Shown here piece after piece: positions 7,725 to 16,570 of a DNA stretch of 64,000 nucleotides (its first letter is position 1; each line of letters starts with the position of its first letter). Source of the DNA: JBQTIY01 sp052387675 (GTDB lineage: Bacteria; Planctomycetota; B15-G4). The translations under genes and the position numbers were made by a program. The stretch is taken from assembly GCA_052387675.1 (NCBI GenBank), contig JBQTIY010000001.1, positions 62,001 through 126,000 on the forward strand, written 5' to 3'. The notes beneath the pieces are model-generated. The model ran no database searches. It was not told the DNA's origin and worked only from the letters and a program-made list of their open reading frames with translations.

Positions 7725-10700
7725 TTACGGGGCGCTGTTGATTCTCATGAGCAGCACATTCGAGAGCCCAAACTCCGTGATAACTCCGTTCGACTCTTTG
7801 GTCAGCACTTGAATGAACAACGGAAGGCCGTCGACCGTTGGTGACATGTTGGTCGGCATGTTCTGTGAGATGAATACCTTCGGAAAGCCCCCGGGAAGAT
7901 TGAAACTGAAGACAGGTGTTGCCAAGTTGATCCCAAACAGCCCCCCATGCAATGGAAGTGGCGGGACCGCAAGTGCGACACCTAGGAACATCACTGCTCC
8001 GAGTGACTGCGATCCGGCTAAGTGATCCAGTAAGAACAGCACGGTGCCACCGTTCGAGAAGCTGCCGGCCATGAGCGCGGCTGGCGCAACCTGCCCAATG
8101 CCGGGCTTCGCAAAGCCTGGTAGTTCCTTGAAGTCGCTCGCCAAGTAAACGAAAGAATTTGGCAGCGTCCCAACCTCATTGTTTGGTGGAAGCGTGACTC
8201 GAACGTCTACCGTTGTCTGCTCCTCCAGGAGAAAGTACGGCAGATTCACCGTCACAATGTCCCCGTTGATTGCAGTGACGGGTGCAGATCGGTAGCCGAC
8301 CGTTGCGTTGCCAAACTCAATCAACGTTCCGGGGGGCGGACCACCCAGCCCGGCCGTCTGAATGGTGACAGCAACCGGAATTGCGGGCTGCCCCGGATAC
8401 GGAAGAGCACCCGCCTGAAAGATCCCGGAGGTCTGGAGTCCCTGACTGGGATTCACGGCTGCAACGACGACCGACAGGTACGAAAGGGCATCGACAAGAT
8501 TTGCAGTTCCATTGCTGTTCGTGATGGAGATATCCAGAGGGACACCTCCTGGCGGTCCCTCTGGAAGTTGGACTGTCATGGTTCCAGCAAGTCCGTTGAC
8601 GCTCAAGACTAGAGCGTTGAATCCCCCAATAGTCACTGTCGTGTCTTGAACAGTCGAGAAGCCTGTTCCTAAGAATGAAGTCGTCGTGAACTCGAAGCCA
8701 GTCGGAGGCGATGGACCACTAGTGATTGAGAGGGGCGAATAGGTCAACGCATTCGAGTACGTGACGTCTCCAATTGATGTCTCAAGGTGCACGTCAACAA
8801 ACTGGGCAGGCACGCTAATGGCAGGTGGGGCGAACGCGATCGAGCCTGCAACTCCAGGAATCACTTGGGTGACGTTTGCAGCCTGGCCGGCTACGAATAC
8901 CTGTATGCCTGACACGGGCACCTGAAGCGCTTGGAGTGTCACAACGGGGCCGCCATGGTGCGTGACGACTGGCGCGATAGCGGTCAACCTGAGTAGCGGT
9001 CCGTAAACGACATGTGAGCGCCCCGTCTCTGACCGCCCAATCCCGGTGAAGTCGAACGGATCCGGCGGCGATGCGGCTCCAGGAGATCCAATGGAAAGGT
9101 CTGTCGCCCCATCGCCATTCATGTCACCGACCGCAACGCCAGCTCCAGCATGGTCCGCTGTGTTCTCGCCACGAAACAACGCTAGCGAATACGGAGTCGC
9201 CGACATGCCCAAACTCACCGTGCCACCTGCCTGAGCGAGCAGTTGGCCATCGAGTATTTCAGCGACACCTGCACCGACAAAAACGGTCTGGCCCTGGATC
9301 CGAGGAGCGTTGGGAAAGCCCACGAGGACGTCTGGGACTTCATCACCATTCCAGTCGCCGGCTCCCGTTATGAACACGCCATGCAACCCATTGCCGGTCG
9401 TGGCTCCCTGAATGTGAATACCCAACTGAGATGCGGGCGACTCGAGTTCCTCAAGTCCAAATCCCTGTGGCATTCCACCTGCGATTGAACCCGGAACTAT
9501 GTAAAGGGAGCCACAGTCCGTTTTGCCGCCACCGTCACCGTATGGTGCGCCAATCGCGAGTTCCTCGTAACCGCTAGAAGACTCATACAAGTCCCCAGCG
9601 TTTCGAACGAAGAACCCCACTTGGTCCCCCGCTGCGACACCAGTGAAAATGACCCCTGCGCGATTCGGTCCATTGCCAAACTGAGCTGTCGTGTAGTTCG
9701 ATGCAGGTGTTCCGGAGGCCACACCGCGCAATACGTACACCGCCCCGGCGAAGAACGCGCCAGCAGCCGTCGTGCCAGGAGCGCCGATTGCGAACTCATC
9801 GCCGAGCAACCCCGACACCACGTTGTTGGTCATTGGGAGTACTGGGTCGAATCGTCCCAGTCCGGCAACCGAGAAGCCCAAGAACTGCAGGCTGTTGCCG
9901 CCGTGAACGACGGTAGACAACCCAACTGGCAAGTTCGCCAGGTCGACCACACTCATCGATCGATAACCGGCCTGTCCGTAGACAACGGTGGCAGTGCCGT
10001 TTTGCATGAGGCCATTTGTTGAGTCCAGCGGTGCACCCAAGATGATGTCACTTAGGCCGTCTCCGTTGGCATCGACGTCACCGGAAACAGATGTGCCTAC
10101 CAACGCAAATTCGCGTGCCCCTTCGAAGAAGACGGCCCAGTTTCCAGGATCTCCAACCAGATCGGATAGCTTCACCTTCTTTGGAAGGTCGTCAAAATTG
10201 GCACTCCCAAAAAGCACATACCCGCCCCCCGCAGCCTGACGCCCAAGGAACGTGTGCGACGGAGCTCCGATGACAACATCATCAATTCCATCGCCGTCAA
10301 CGTCTCCAGCCGCACTTACAGCACTGCCCAATCGGTCGCCTGGATCACCAACAAACTCAATGGCCTGTCCTGCCGAAAAGTTCGAGAAATCAAAAGTCGG
10401 TGTACTGCCCGGCAGTCCATTGGTCGGCCCGCCGAAGAGCACGTAAACCCGGCCAGCTTCATCGAGCGTCCCAGACAGCGGTGCGGTTGGAAGGCTCGGG
10501 GCACCGGTAATTAGATCGTCGTATCCATCGTGATTGAGGTCTGCAAAGGCCGAGCCACTTCCGAGTTCACCTACGACTGGGGAAACGACCGGGAAGGACC
10601 CGCTAATACCGCCTTGCCCGTACACCCGGATTCCCCGCACAGCCGGCATGTCCTGCAGAAGATCGGATTGAGCGGTCACTTCACAGGTCAGAGCCAGCCC

Positions 10701-10733
10701 CAGCGCAAGTGTGCATGAGCAGAAACCGTTCAT
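7725..10733 (-). CDS. Secreted FG-GAP repeat protein with IPT/TIG-like domains and a C-terminal shared beta domain
   Basis: 1002 residues from the ATG at 10733, with a Sec-type signal peptide (MNGFCSCTLALGLALTCEV) cleaved near TAQ. About seven FG-GAP repeats with calcium-type loops follow, for example DLNHDGYDDLITGAPS, DVDGDGIDDVVIGAPS and DMNGDGATDLSIGSPG, probably an integrin-like beta-propeller. After residue ~620 are two or three IPT/TIG-like strands with S/TGPSPPTG-type turns. The last ~125 residues resemble the C-terminus of the 14.2-16.3 kb protein (VDGLPLFIQVLTKE, GLSNVLL). The frame remains open upstream to 10808, but the signal peptide fixes the start. Likely cell-surface or extracellular; ligand unknown. 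Confidence 0.85.
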   Translation of the reverse strand: MNGFCSCTLALGLALTCEVTAQSDLLQDMPAVRGIRVYGQGGISGSFPVVSPVVGELGSGSAFADLNHDGYDDLITGAPSLPTAPLSGTLDEAGRVYVLFGGPTNGLPGSTPTFDFSNFSAGQAIEFVGDPGDRLGSAVSAAGDVDGDGIDDVVIGAPSHTFLGRQAAGGGYVLFGSANFDDLPKKVKLSDLVGDPGNWAVFFEGAREFALVGTSVSGDVDANGDGLSDIILGAPLDSTNGLMQNGTATVVYGQAGYRSMSVVDLANLPVGLSTVVHGGNSLQFLGFSVAGLGRFDPVLPMTNNVVSGLLGDEFAIGAPGTTAAGAFFAGAVYVLRGVASGTPASNYTTAQFGNGPNRAGVIFTGVAAGDQVGFFVRNAGDLYESSSGYEELAIGAPYGDGGGKTDCGSLYIVPGSIAGGMPQGFGLEELESPASQLGIHIQGATTGNGLHGVFITGAGDWNGDEVPDVLVGFPNAPRIQGQTVFVGAGVAEILDGQLLAQAGGTVSLGMSATPYSLALFRGENTADHAGAGVAVGDMNGDGATDLSIGSPGAASPPDPFDFTGIGRSETGRSHVVYGPLLRLTAIAPVVTHHGGPVVTLQALQVPVSGIQVFVAGQAANVTQVIPGVAGSIAFAPPAISVPAQFVDVHLETSIGDVTYSNALTYSPLSITSGPSPPTGFEFTTTSFLGTGFSTVQDTTVTIGGFNALVLSVNGLAGTMTVQLPEGPPGGVPLDISITNSNGTANLVDALSYLSVVVAAVNPSQGLQTSGIFQAGALPYPGQPAIPVAVTIQTAGLGGPPPGTLIEFGNATVGYRSAPVTAINGDIVTVNLPYFLLEEQTTVDVRVTLPPNNEVGTLPNSFVYLASDFKELPGFAKPGIGQVAPAALMAGSFSNGGTVLFLLDHLAGSQSLGAVMFLGVALAVPPLPLHGGLFGINLATPVFSFNLPGGFPKVFISQNMPTNMSPTVDGLPLFIQVLTKESNGVITEFGLSNVLLMRINSAP

Positions 10734-10774
10734 AAGTTTTTTGTTTGCAGTCACCTGCGAACACCTCCGGGCGG

Positions 10775-10802
10775 ATTCTATCACCCGTTCTCTGGGGGTC
10801 CA
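10775..10802 (-). promoter_or_regulatory. Candidate promoter for the FG-GAP protein gene
   Basis: On the minus strand, TGGACC (10802-10797) and TAGAAT (10780-10775) are spaced by 16 bp. The -10 is followed by CCGCCC, as at other putative promoters in this window. It leaves a leader of about 35 nt before the ATG at 10733. Confidence 0.4.
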
Positions 10803-10878
10803 GGGCACGGGATTCAGAATATCGACATTGCTGCGGGCCGAAACGTAACCGAGAACAGCCAGACCCGTCAGTCCAGGC

Positions 10879-11994
10879 GTGGATTCTCCGCCAATCTTGA
10901 CTCGCCCAGAAATGGGTCTTCACTTCTCGGGAGGAACCGTCCAAGACTTTTTGAGGCTTCAATCCGCATTCGAGGGCGATGGCTGGTCCAAGGGAACTCC
11001 GGACGACTGGATCCGTGCCGGTCTGGCAGCTGATCGATCCGAGCGTCTTCGTCTATGGCTGGTCGGAGCCAGGGTTGACGAGGAGTTGAGACGCCTCGAG
11101 TTGATGGGTGGCCGACTGATCGGCTGGCAGGATGAGGGGTTTCCATCCGGGCTTCTATCGCTGCCACAGCCCCCGATTGCCCTGACCGTCATTGGTCGAT
11201 GGCCCACCCCGGAAGCGACCTTGGCCATCGTTGGGTCTCGTGCAGCAAGTCCCTATGGCCGGAGCGCTGCGAAGAGACTGGCCATCTGCACCGTACGAGA
11301 GAGAGTCGCAGTAGTCAGCGGGCTTGCCCGCGGAGTTGACAGATTCGCACTTGAGGCAGCGCTCTACGAAAGAGGTTGGCCCATCGCAGTTCTAGGCTGT
11401 GGGGCGGACATCTCCTACCCTCCGGAAAATCAAAAACTCCAGCAACAGATTGCGTGCGAAGGCACAATTGTCAGCGAGTTCCCCCTCGGACTGCAGCCGA
11501 CTCGACATACGTTTCCCCGACGGAATCGCATCATCGCGGCATTGTCCCGGTTGGTCCTTGTCGTAGAGGCAGGTGTAAACAGTGGAGCCCTCATCACCGC
11601 CAAGCACGCCTACGAACTCGGTAAGGACGTACTTGCGGTTCCTGGGCCAATCGACTCACCAACGTCTTTTGGAACTAATCGACTCATTTTCGACGGTGCA
11701 TCCCCGGTCCTAGACGAGGACCACTTGATCTGGGCGATCGCCGCAGCTGCGCCACAATACCCGCGCGAAGGTGCGAGCAACGCGCACCTCAGTCGCCCGC
11801 TTCTAGCAGCTCTGCTAGCGAGGCCGATGAGCCCGGATGATCTTGCCCTGGCGGCAGGCGTCGAGATTCAGGCCGCCCGATCTCAACTCATCGGCCTCGA
11901 GTTGGAAGGCTTAGTTTGCCGCGTGAGTGGCGGCCTCTACGCCCTCAAGCAGCAATCGGCAGCGTGGCGCAATGCTGCGTCATGCACGCGCTAA
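10879..11994 (+). CDS. dprA: DNA-processing protein DprA
   Basis: 371 residues. DprA binds incoming single-stranded DNA and loads RecA during natural transformation. The Rossmann core is clear: AIVGSRAASPYG (~117-127), SGLARGVD (~147-154), AVLGCGADISYPPEN, FPRRNRIIAALS, EAGVNSGALITAKHA and AVPGPIDSP. A C-terminal winged-helix segment follows (MSPDDLALAAGVEIQAARSQ). The start is GTG 10879; ATG 10912 is an alternative that would shorten the N-terminal helical region. No other competence genes are in the window. Its 3' end overlaps the convergent small membrane gene by 4 nt. Confidence 0.92.
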   Translation: MDSPPILTRPEMGLHFSGGTVQDFLRLQSAFEGDGWSKGTPDDWIRAGLAADRSERLRLWLVGARVDEELRRLELMGGRLIGWQDEGFPSGLLSLPQPPIALTVIGRWPTPEATLAIVGSRAASPYGRSAAKRLAICTVRERVAVVSGLARGVDRFALEAALYERGWPIAVLGCGADISYPPENQKLQQQIACEGTIVSEFPLGLQPTRHTFPRRNRIIAALSRLVLVVEAGVNSGALITAKHAYELGKDVLAVPGPIDSPTSFGTNRLIFDGASPVLDEDHLIWAIAAAAPQYPREGASNAHLSRPLLAALLARPMSPDDLALAAGVEIQAARSQLIGLELEGLVCRVSGGLYALKQQSAAWRNAASCTR

Positions 11995-12194
11995 AGAAAC
12001 TCCTCCAAGACATGCGAGACAATCCCGAGCAAGGTGACTCCGGCTACAAAATACAACCAACGCCGAACTCCATTCCGCGCCGCTACCGAGACGGAATCGA
12101 TGCGCAGCGAGTTGTACGCCAGGAAAAGCACGAGCGACAGAACCAGAAACCACAGGACGTGCTCGATCAAGGAGAGGGGACCGACTCTCGTCAT
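11991..12194 (-). CDS. Small two-helix membrane protein
   Basis: 67 residues with two transmembrane helices (VLWFLVLSLVLFLAY and WLYFVAGVTLLGIVSHVL) joined by a basic loop (RNGVRRW). Family not recognised. The start overlaps the stop of the upstream TM2-like gene as ATGA, so the two are almost certainly co-translated. The tail overlaps dprA on the other strand. Confidence 0.7.
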   Translation of the reverse strand: MTRVGPLSLIEHVLWFLVLSLVLFLAYNSLRIDSVSVAARNGVRRWLYFVAGVTLLGIVSHVLEEFL

Positions 12195-12559
12195 GACTGA
12201 CCTGTGTGCCGCCTTCGAGCTGCTTCGTAGGCGTCCACAGTAGCGATCAAATTCATGATCCCCGCCACCGTTGTGAACACGAGTCCCAGCTCGACGCGGT
12301 CAATCGTCCGCCCTTGAGGCCTTGAACCAGCCCATGCGTCGGCGAGAACTATGGGAACTCCAGCCAGCACTTGACCATAGAAGTGAAAGGGAAACCTATC
12401 GGATGAAATACACGTTCCCTCGCTGAGCATTAGCCCGAGACCGAGTGTTCCAAAGATGAGCAGTGCAAACCACACGGCCTTCGTGCGTCTGCCGAGCAGG
12501 AGATGGCCGAGGCCAGGCAGGGCCCAGGCGGTGATGACAATAATCGCAGTGGGAATCAC
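12191..12559 (-). CDS. TM2-like membrane protein (DUF6677-type)
   Basis: About 122 residues from a GTG at 12559 with GAGGG 5 nt upstream. A longer reading to 12697 would overlap the divergent thioesterase gene. Near the N-terminus is AWALPGLGHLLLGRRTKAV, a proline/glycine hairpin between helices typical of TM2-like families and, as I recall, of a small planctomycete family. Three to four hydrophobic helices follow. Function unknown; likely inner membrane. Confidence 0.68.
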   Translation of the reverse strand: MIPTAIIVITAWALPGLGHLLLGRRTKAVWFALLIFGTLGLGLMLSEGTCISSDRFPFHFYGQVLAGVPIVLADAWAGSRPQGRTIDRVELGLVFTTVAGIMNLIATVDAYEAARRRHTGQS

Positions 12560-12643
12560 GAAGCCCTCATGATCGATTCTGGGAAGCTGGCATGGAACAT
12601 GCTTTTTCCATAAGTTGGCGACCTTTAGCAACCCGGTGCTGGC

Positions 12644-13120
12644 ATGACGAACGACAATGACGGTTCGACGGAATGCCGGACTTCTAGTCCGTGGCACTTC
12701 TCATGCAGCGTTCGTCCGCGCTACGGGGAAGTCGATCGAATGGGCATCGTTTATCACGCTCATTATCTCGTTTACTTTGACATCGCGCGCACGGAGTTTC
12801 TTCGCGCCAGCGGAAGCGCCTATTCGGAAATTGAGCAGCGCGGCATTCGACTGGCCGTCGTGCATGCCGAGGTCGAGTACCTGAGTCCGGCGCGGTACGA
12901 TCAAGAGCTCAGCGTGCATGTCCTCGTCACCGAGATCTCGGGGGCCAGCCTGAGATTCGCTTACCAGCTTCGGAACACTGCCGGCGCGCTGCTGGCTAGG
13001 GCTCAAACCCGCCTTGCCTGCCTGGACTCTCGGAACCGGCCAACTCGATTGCCGATCGACATCTCGGCAAAGCTCGCCTCGGGAATGAATGCTCAGCTAC
13101 CGCTGACTAATCGCCCATGA
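12644..13120 (+). CDS. Acyl-CoA thioesterase, YbgC / 4-hydroxybenzoyl-CoA thioesterase family
   Basis: 158 residues, single hotdog domain. The family signature EVDRMGIVYHAHYLVYFD includes the catalytic Asp31, followed by ARTEFLR on the central helix. Other hotdog strands are LAVVHAEVEYLSPARYDQEL and LRFAYQLRN. YbgC-type enzymes hydrolyse acyl-CoA or acyl-ACP thioesters in the cytoplasm and often sit near Tol-Pal, which is absent here. It overlaps the next gene as ATGA. Substrate is not predictable. Confidence 0.88.
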   Translation: MTNDNDGSTECRTSSPWHFSCSVRPRYGEVDRMGIVYHAHYLVYFDIARTEFLRASGSAYSEIEQRGIRLAVVHAEVEYLSPARYDQELSVHVLVTEISGASLRFAYQLRNTAGALLARAQTRLACLDSRNRPTRLPIDISAKLASGMNAQLPLTNRP

Positions 13121-14088
13121 AGTGGCTACCTATCGTTCTCGCTGCGACTGGCATCTCTTGCGCAACGGCTGGGCGAGAGCCCGACGGCGACCCCAGTGCG
13201 GCCGGTCAGTTACCGCTGCCCGCAGAGGGTGATTTGTTTCAGCTCGCCGACAACGAGTTGGTGGAGCGCATAGCTGAGTCTCTCTCAATCGGCCTAAGAG
13301 ATGACACCGCGACGCTCATTAACTCGCTGGAACGGCTCATGCCGGTCTGGCAATCGGAGCAGCGCAGACTTCAGGAACGGCCCTTGGAGGCAGTGCTGAC
13401 GATCAAGGTCGTCCTCCACTTTGATCAGTTACTGGAAGCCTTCGGAAGCGGGCCTCGCGAATGGCGCCTCGTCGCCGCCTGGGCGCTCGGTTTCAGCCGG
13501 GTCCCCGCAAACCAAGCTGGCTTGCTGTCGCCCCACTCTCAGGCCGTCCTTGCGCTGTCTAGCGCTCTCGGTGACCCGGACGACGAGGTCTTGCGCAATG
13601 TCCTGCTGGCACTTTGGAGGCTTGCGGATGAGCACACAAGTCTTCCCCCGATTCTCGAACTTCTAGGGAGTCATCATGACCCCGAAGTGCGAGCGAACGC
13701 GGCCCTGACTCTTGGACATTGCCTGAATCAGGGCGATGAGGCGCTGGCCCGAGATGCAGTGGTCACGGCTATGAAAGACACAGAACCCAAGGTTCGCCTG
13801 CACGGGAGTTCCATTGCTCGCCGATTCCCCTCGAGCGCAACAAGTACCGCGCTACGAACTCAACTCGCGGCGGAGACAGTGCCGCTCGTTCGTGCAGGCA
13901 TCGCGATTGCTCTTGGCGCTGCCAAGGACAGGACAGCGGCAGGCATGCTAGTTGAGATGCTCAATTCGCCTCGGGAGATCGAGGCGACTGCCGCGCGCCA
14001 AGCACTCCACCAAACTTTTGGTGTCGACAAGGGCGGTTCCATTGGGGAGTGGAAGCAGTTCCTGTCTGAGATGAATATCCAGACCTAG
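13117..14088 (+). CDS. HEAT-repeat putative lipoprotein
   Basis: 323 residues. The N-terminus MKWLPIVLAATGISC looks like a lipoprotein signal with a weak lipobox (GISC, Cys15). The remainder is helical with HEAT-like pairs, for example REWRLVAAWALGF, DPDDEVLRNVLLALWRLA, DPEVRANAALTLGHCL and DTEPKVRLHGSSIARRF. HEAT solenoids mediate protein contacts; no catalytic domain is present. Translationally coupled to the thioesterase. It precedes a strong hairpin. Confidence 0.75.
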   Translation: MKWLPIVLAATGISCATAGREPDGDPSAAGQLPLPAEGDLFQLADNELVERIAESLSIGLRDDTATLINSLERLMPVWQSEQRRLQERPLEAVLTIKVVLHFDQLLEAFGSGPREWRLVAAWALGFSRVPANQAGLLSPHSQAVLALSSALGDPDDEVLRNVLLALWRLADEHTSLPPILELLGSHHDPEVRANAALTLGHCLNQGDEALARDAVVTAMKDTEPKVRLHGSSIARRFPSSATSTALRTQLAAETVPLVRAGIAIALGAAKDRTAAGMLVEMLNSPREIEATAARQALHQTFGVDKGGSIGEWKQFLSEMNIQT

Positions 14089-14131
14089 GACGGCCGAGCA
14101 GGAATGCTACGGCTGAGCAGCCTGGAAATGC

Positions 14132-14169
14132 GTCGGGCCCCCTGGATCCGTAGATCCAAGGGGCCCGAC
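14132..14169. terminator. Strong symmetric hairpin between convergent genes
   Basis: A 17-bp stem with one mismatch (14132-14148 against 14153-14169, arms beginning GTCGGGCCCC) closes a 4-nt CGTA loop. It lies between the ends of the HEAT lipoprotein gene (14088) and the VCBS gene (14229), so it can serve both. No U-tract follows on either strand. Confidence 0.65.
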
Positions 14170-14228
14170 TGACAAACTCAACTAGGCTCGATTGCCAGCC
14201 GAGGCTGGTGCGAGCTAGTAAGCCGGCT

Positions 14229-16322
14229 TTACGGAATGTCCGCCTTCAACGCGTTGCTCAATGCCACGCCCGCGACGGCTGCACCGTCTTGGATCGCGTA
14301 CTGGAAGAACAGGTCAAGGCCGGAGAGACCAGCAGGCCACGAAGCCCACCCCAGCGGAATACTGCCACCCGCCGAAGTGAAGATCGGGATCGAGTACACC
14401 AGCGGCACCGTCGCCAGCGTACCGCCCTTGAACGGGACCGGCGTGCTTGAGAGCGAGATGAACAGGTAGGTCAGCGCCGACGGGGCTGCGTTGCTCAGAG
14501 AGAGCGTGCCAGCCGAGCCGGTCGTGAGCGCACCCGTACCAACGAGCAGCGGGTTTCCGCTGACGCCAGCTAGGGCAAAGCCCAGATCGGTCCACGGGCT
14601 GCCGCCAGGAGTGCCCTGGTTGAACGACGTGGTGCCCGAGACGCCGGTGTTCCCACCGCGGTCAGTCACCTCGACGTGGTACGCCACAACAGCATCCGTC
14701 TGAGCCGGGATGACTCCGCGGTACTGCATGCTCCCCTGTGCAAACATCGACACCGTGATCGGCGATCCGCCGTTCACCGTGTAGACCAGGTCTGCGTCAT
14801 AGAACTGCATGACGTAGTACGAAGTGTTATCCCGGATCGCAGCGTGAATGACCGTCGACGTCCCGTTCGCCTTATTGCCCTGGTTCGTGACCTGATAGAA
14901 GGTCGGAGCATGCGTATCCGGCACGCCCAGGGTGTTGGTGTTCAGGAAGTTCTGCTGATTGGCATCGTTGCTGACAATCAAGTCATCGTCGCCGTCGTTG
15001 TCAATGTCCACCGCGTCGGCATCTAGCGTGGTGTTTCCGTTGTTGTTCAACGGAGTCTCGTTGAAGGCCGCCGCCAAGCTGCCACCACCGCCCGTGCGGT
15101 GATAGTAACCCTGTGCACTCGTTAGACCCTGCGCAATACCACTCTGGTAGAGCCAGTTGGTACCAACGAAGTTGGCAATAAAGGAATCTACGTCGCCGTC
15201 GCCGTCGTAATCGATGAAGTCGACTTCGTTCTCGTCCTGGTTCGGGTCACCGACGATCCACCCATTCATCTGGGTGAAGGTGTAGATGCCGCCCGTGAGG
15301 CCGTTGTTCCGAGCAATACGGTCAAGGTTGCCGTTCAGGTTCTTATTCCAGATATCGAAGTCGCCATCGCCGTCAAGGTCGTGGTACTCCGACTCATAGT
15401 TGTTGGTACCCGAGAGAACAATGCCCTGGTTGATAAGCGCGGTCTGTGTCACGTCATGGAAGAGCGCGGCGCTGATCGGGGCGTACTTGTTATTGAGGTA
15501 CGTGCGGCACTGGCTATTACGGCTCGACATGTACACATCGATATCGAAGTCGCCGTCCAAGTCCATCAAGTCGAGGTCGATGGAGTGCGTACGGATGTCA
15601 GCCGCCGGGTTCGCCCAAGGCCAAGCCTCGTTGAAGACGCCCGCACCGCTGTTCATGAAGATGCGCGAGTCGGTGGTCGCGTTGATCGACGGACCATAGC
15701 TGCTGTGGAACAGGTCTGAGTCGCCGTCATCGTCCAAGTCGGCAAAGTCACAGTCGCAGCTCCAGTCGCGGAACGGACCGACGTTTCCGCCGAGGATCTG
15801 GTCGCCCGCTGGGACCGAGATCAGCGTGCCCCAATGCGTATTGGTCTGCTCCTGAAAGAAGCCGATGGTGCCAGCCTGAGCGCCGCCCAGGTTCACGTAG
15901 AACCGGCTGGCCTCGCCTGACCCAACCGTGGTCTGTCCGCGGTTCGCAACGTAAATGTCGAGGTCACCGTCGGCGTCGACATCGATGAACTCGAGGTCGC
16001 GGCTCGTATCGACGGTTACACCAGCGAAGCGGGTTGCGGTCGCATCGGTGAAAGTACCGATCGTCCCGCCCTGCAAGCCGCCGTTGTTGATGTAGATGCG
16101 GTTGGCCTGCGCAGCGCCGTCACCACCGTTGCAAACGATGACGTCCATGTCGCCGTCGTTGTCACAGTCGCCAGCGTCGATGTTTTCAGTACGGCCGGTG
16201 CCGAAGTTTGCCGAACTCACGAAGTTTCGGCCGGGCTGAAGGTCCGTGAGCTGAGCGCTGGTGGACGGGGCGAGCGCGAACGCCGCCATCGTCGAGAGCG
16301 CAGTGATGATCGTGAAACGCAT
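14229..16322 (-). CDS. Secreted VCBS/FG-GAP repeat protein with C-terminal shared beta domain
   Basis: 697 residues with a clear Sec signal peptide (MRFTIITALSTMAAFALA, cleavage near TSA-Q). Seven or eight Asp-rich calcium-binding loops occur, for example DCDNDGDMDVIV, DVDADGDLDIYVAN, DLDDDGDSDLFHS, DYDGDGDVDSFIAN and DIDNDGDDDLIVSN, predicting a calcium-dependent beta-propeller. A beta-sandwich follows at ~470-570. The last ~125 residues (from PWTDLGFALAG to SNALKADIP) form a module also seen in the two other secreted proteins of this window. GGAG 5 nt upstream of the ATG sets the start. Probably extracellular. Confidence 0.86.
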   Translation of the reverse strand: MRFTIITALSTMAAFALAPSTSAQLTDLQPGRNFVSSANFGTGRTENIDAGDCDNDGDMDVIVCNGGDGAAQANRIYINNGGLQGGTIGTFTDATATRFAGVTVDTSRDLEFIDVDADGDLDIYVANRGQTTVGSGEASRFYVNLGGAQAGTIGFFQEQTNTHWGTLISVPAGDQILGGNVGPFRDWSCDCDFADLDDDGDSDLFHSSYGPSINATTDSRIFMNSGAGVFNEAWPWANPAADIRTHSIDLDLMDLDGDFDIDVYMSSRNSQCRTYLNNKYAPISAALFHDVTQTALINQGIVLSGTNNYESEYHDLDGDGDFDIWNKNLNGNLDRIARNNGLTGGIYTFTQMNGWIVGDPNQDENEVDFIDYDGDGDVDSFIANFVGTNWLYQSGIAQGLTSAQGYYHRTGGGGSLAAAFNETPLNNNGNTTLDADAVDIDNDGDDDLIVSNDANQQNFLNTNTLGVPDTHAPTFYQVTNQGNKANGTSTVIHAAIRDNTSYYVMQFYDADLVYTVNGGSPITVSMFAQGSMQYRGVIPAQTDAVVAYHVEVTDRGGNTGVSGTTSFNQGTPGGSPWTDLGFALAGVSGNPLLVGTGALTTGSAGTLSLSNAAPSALTYLFISLSSTPVPFKGGTLATVPLVYSIPIFTSAGGSIPLGWASWPAGLSGLDLFFQYAIQDGAAVAGVALSNALKADIP

Positions 16323-16570
16323 GATGTCTCCGAGGAACAGTGGGAATCAGGTGAGGACGGTTAGCGAGGCGGGTTGGCAAGAAGCCGACATCGGCTGAAG
16401 CAGTCGAAGGTCTGATGGGGAGTCGGGAAAAGCCTTCAGCCGAGCCCCGTGAACCTCGCGCTCACGGAGTGGGGCGGAGTCTAATGCCGACCCCGGAATC
16501 GGCACAAGATGCATATGCACGCTCGTTGCAAAGAATTATGCCATGCCTGCTGACTTATTTGTCATGTGAT
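16323..16570. other. Intergenic region with small hairpins
   Basis: 248 bp between two minus-strand genes. It should contain the end signal of the kinase-like gene and the promoter of the VCBS gene. I see a 6-bp hairpin (AGCCGA/TCGGCT, ~16382-16395) and a CCGTGA/TCACGG hairpin (~16447-16467). A TCTAAT at 16480-16485 on the plus strand resembles other -10 boxes here but faces the wrong way for either gene. Confidence 0.4.

Noticed and set aside
14229..16322. Asp-rich repeats considered as a CRISPR or satellite repeat
   Set aside because: The repeats are degenerate at DNA level and in frame; they code for VCBS/FG-GAP calcium loops.
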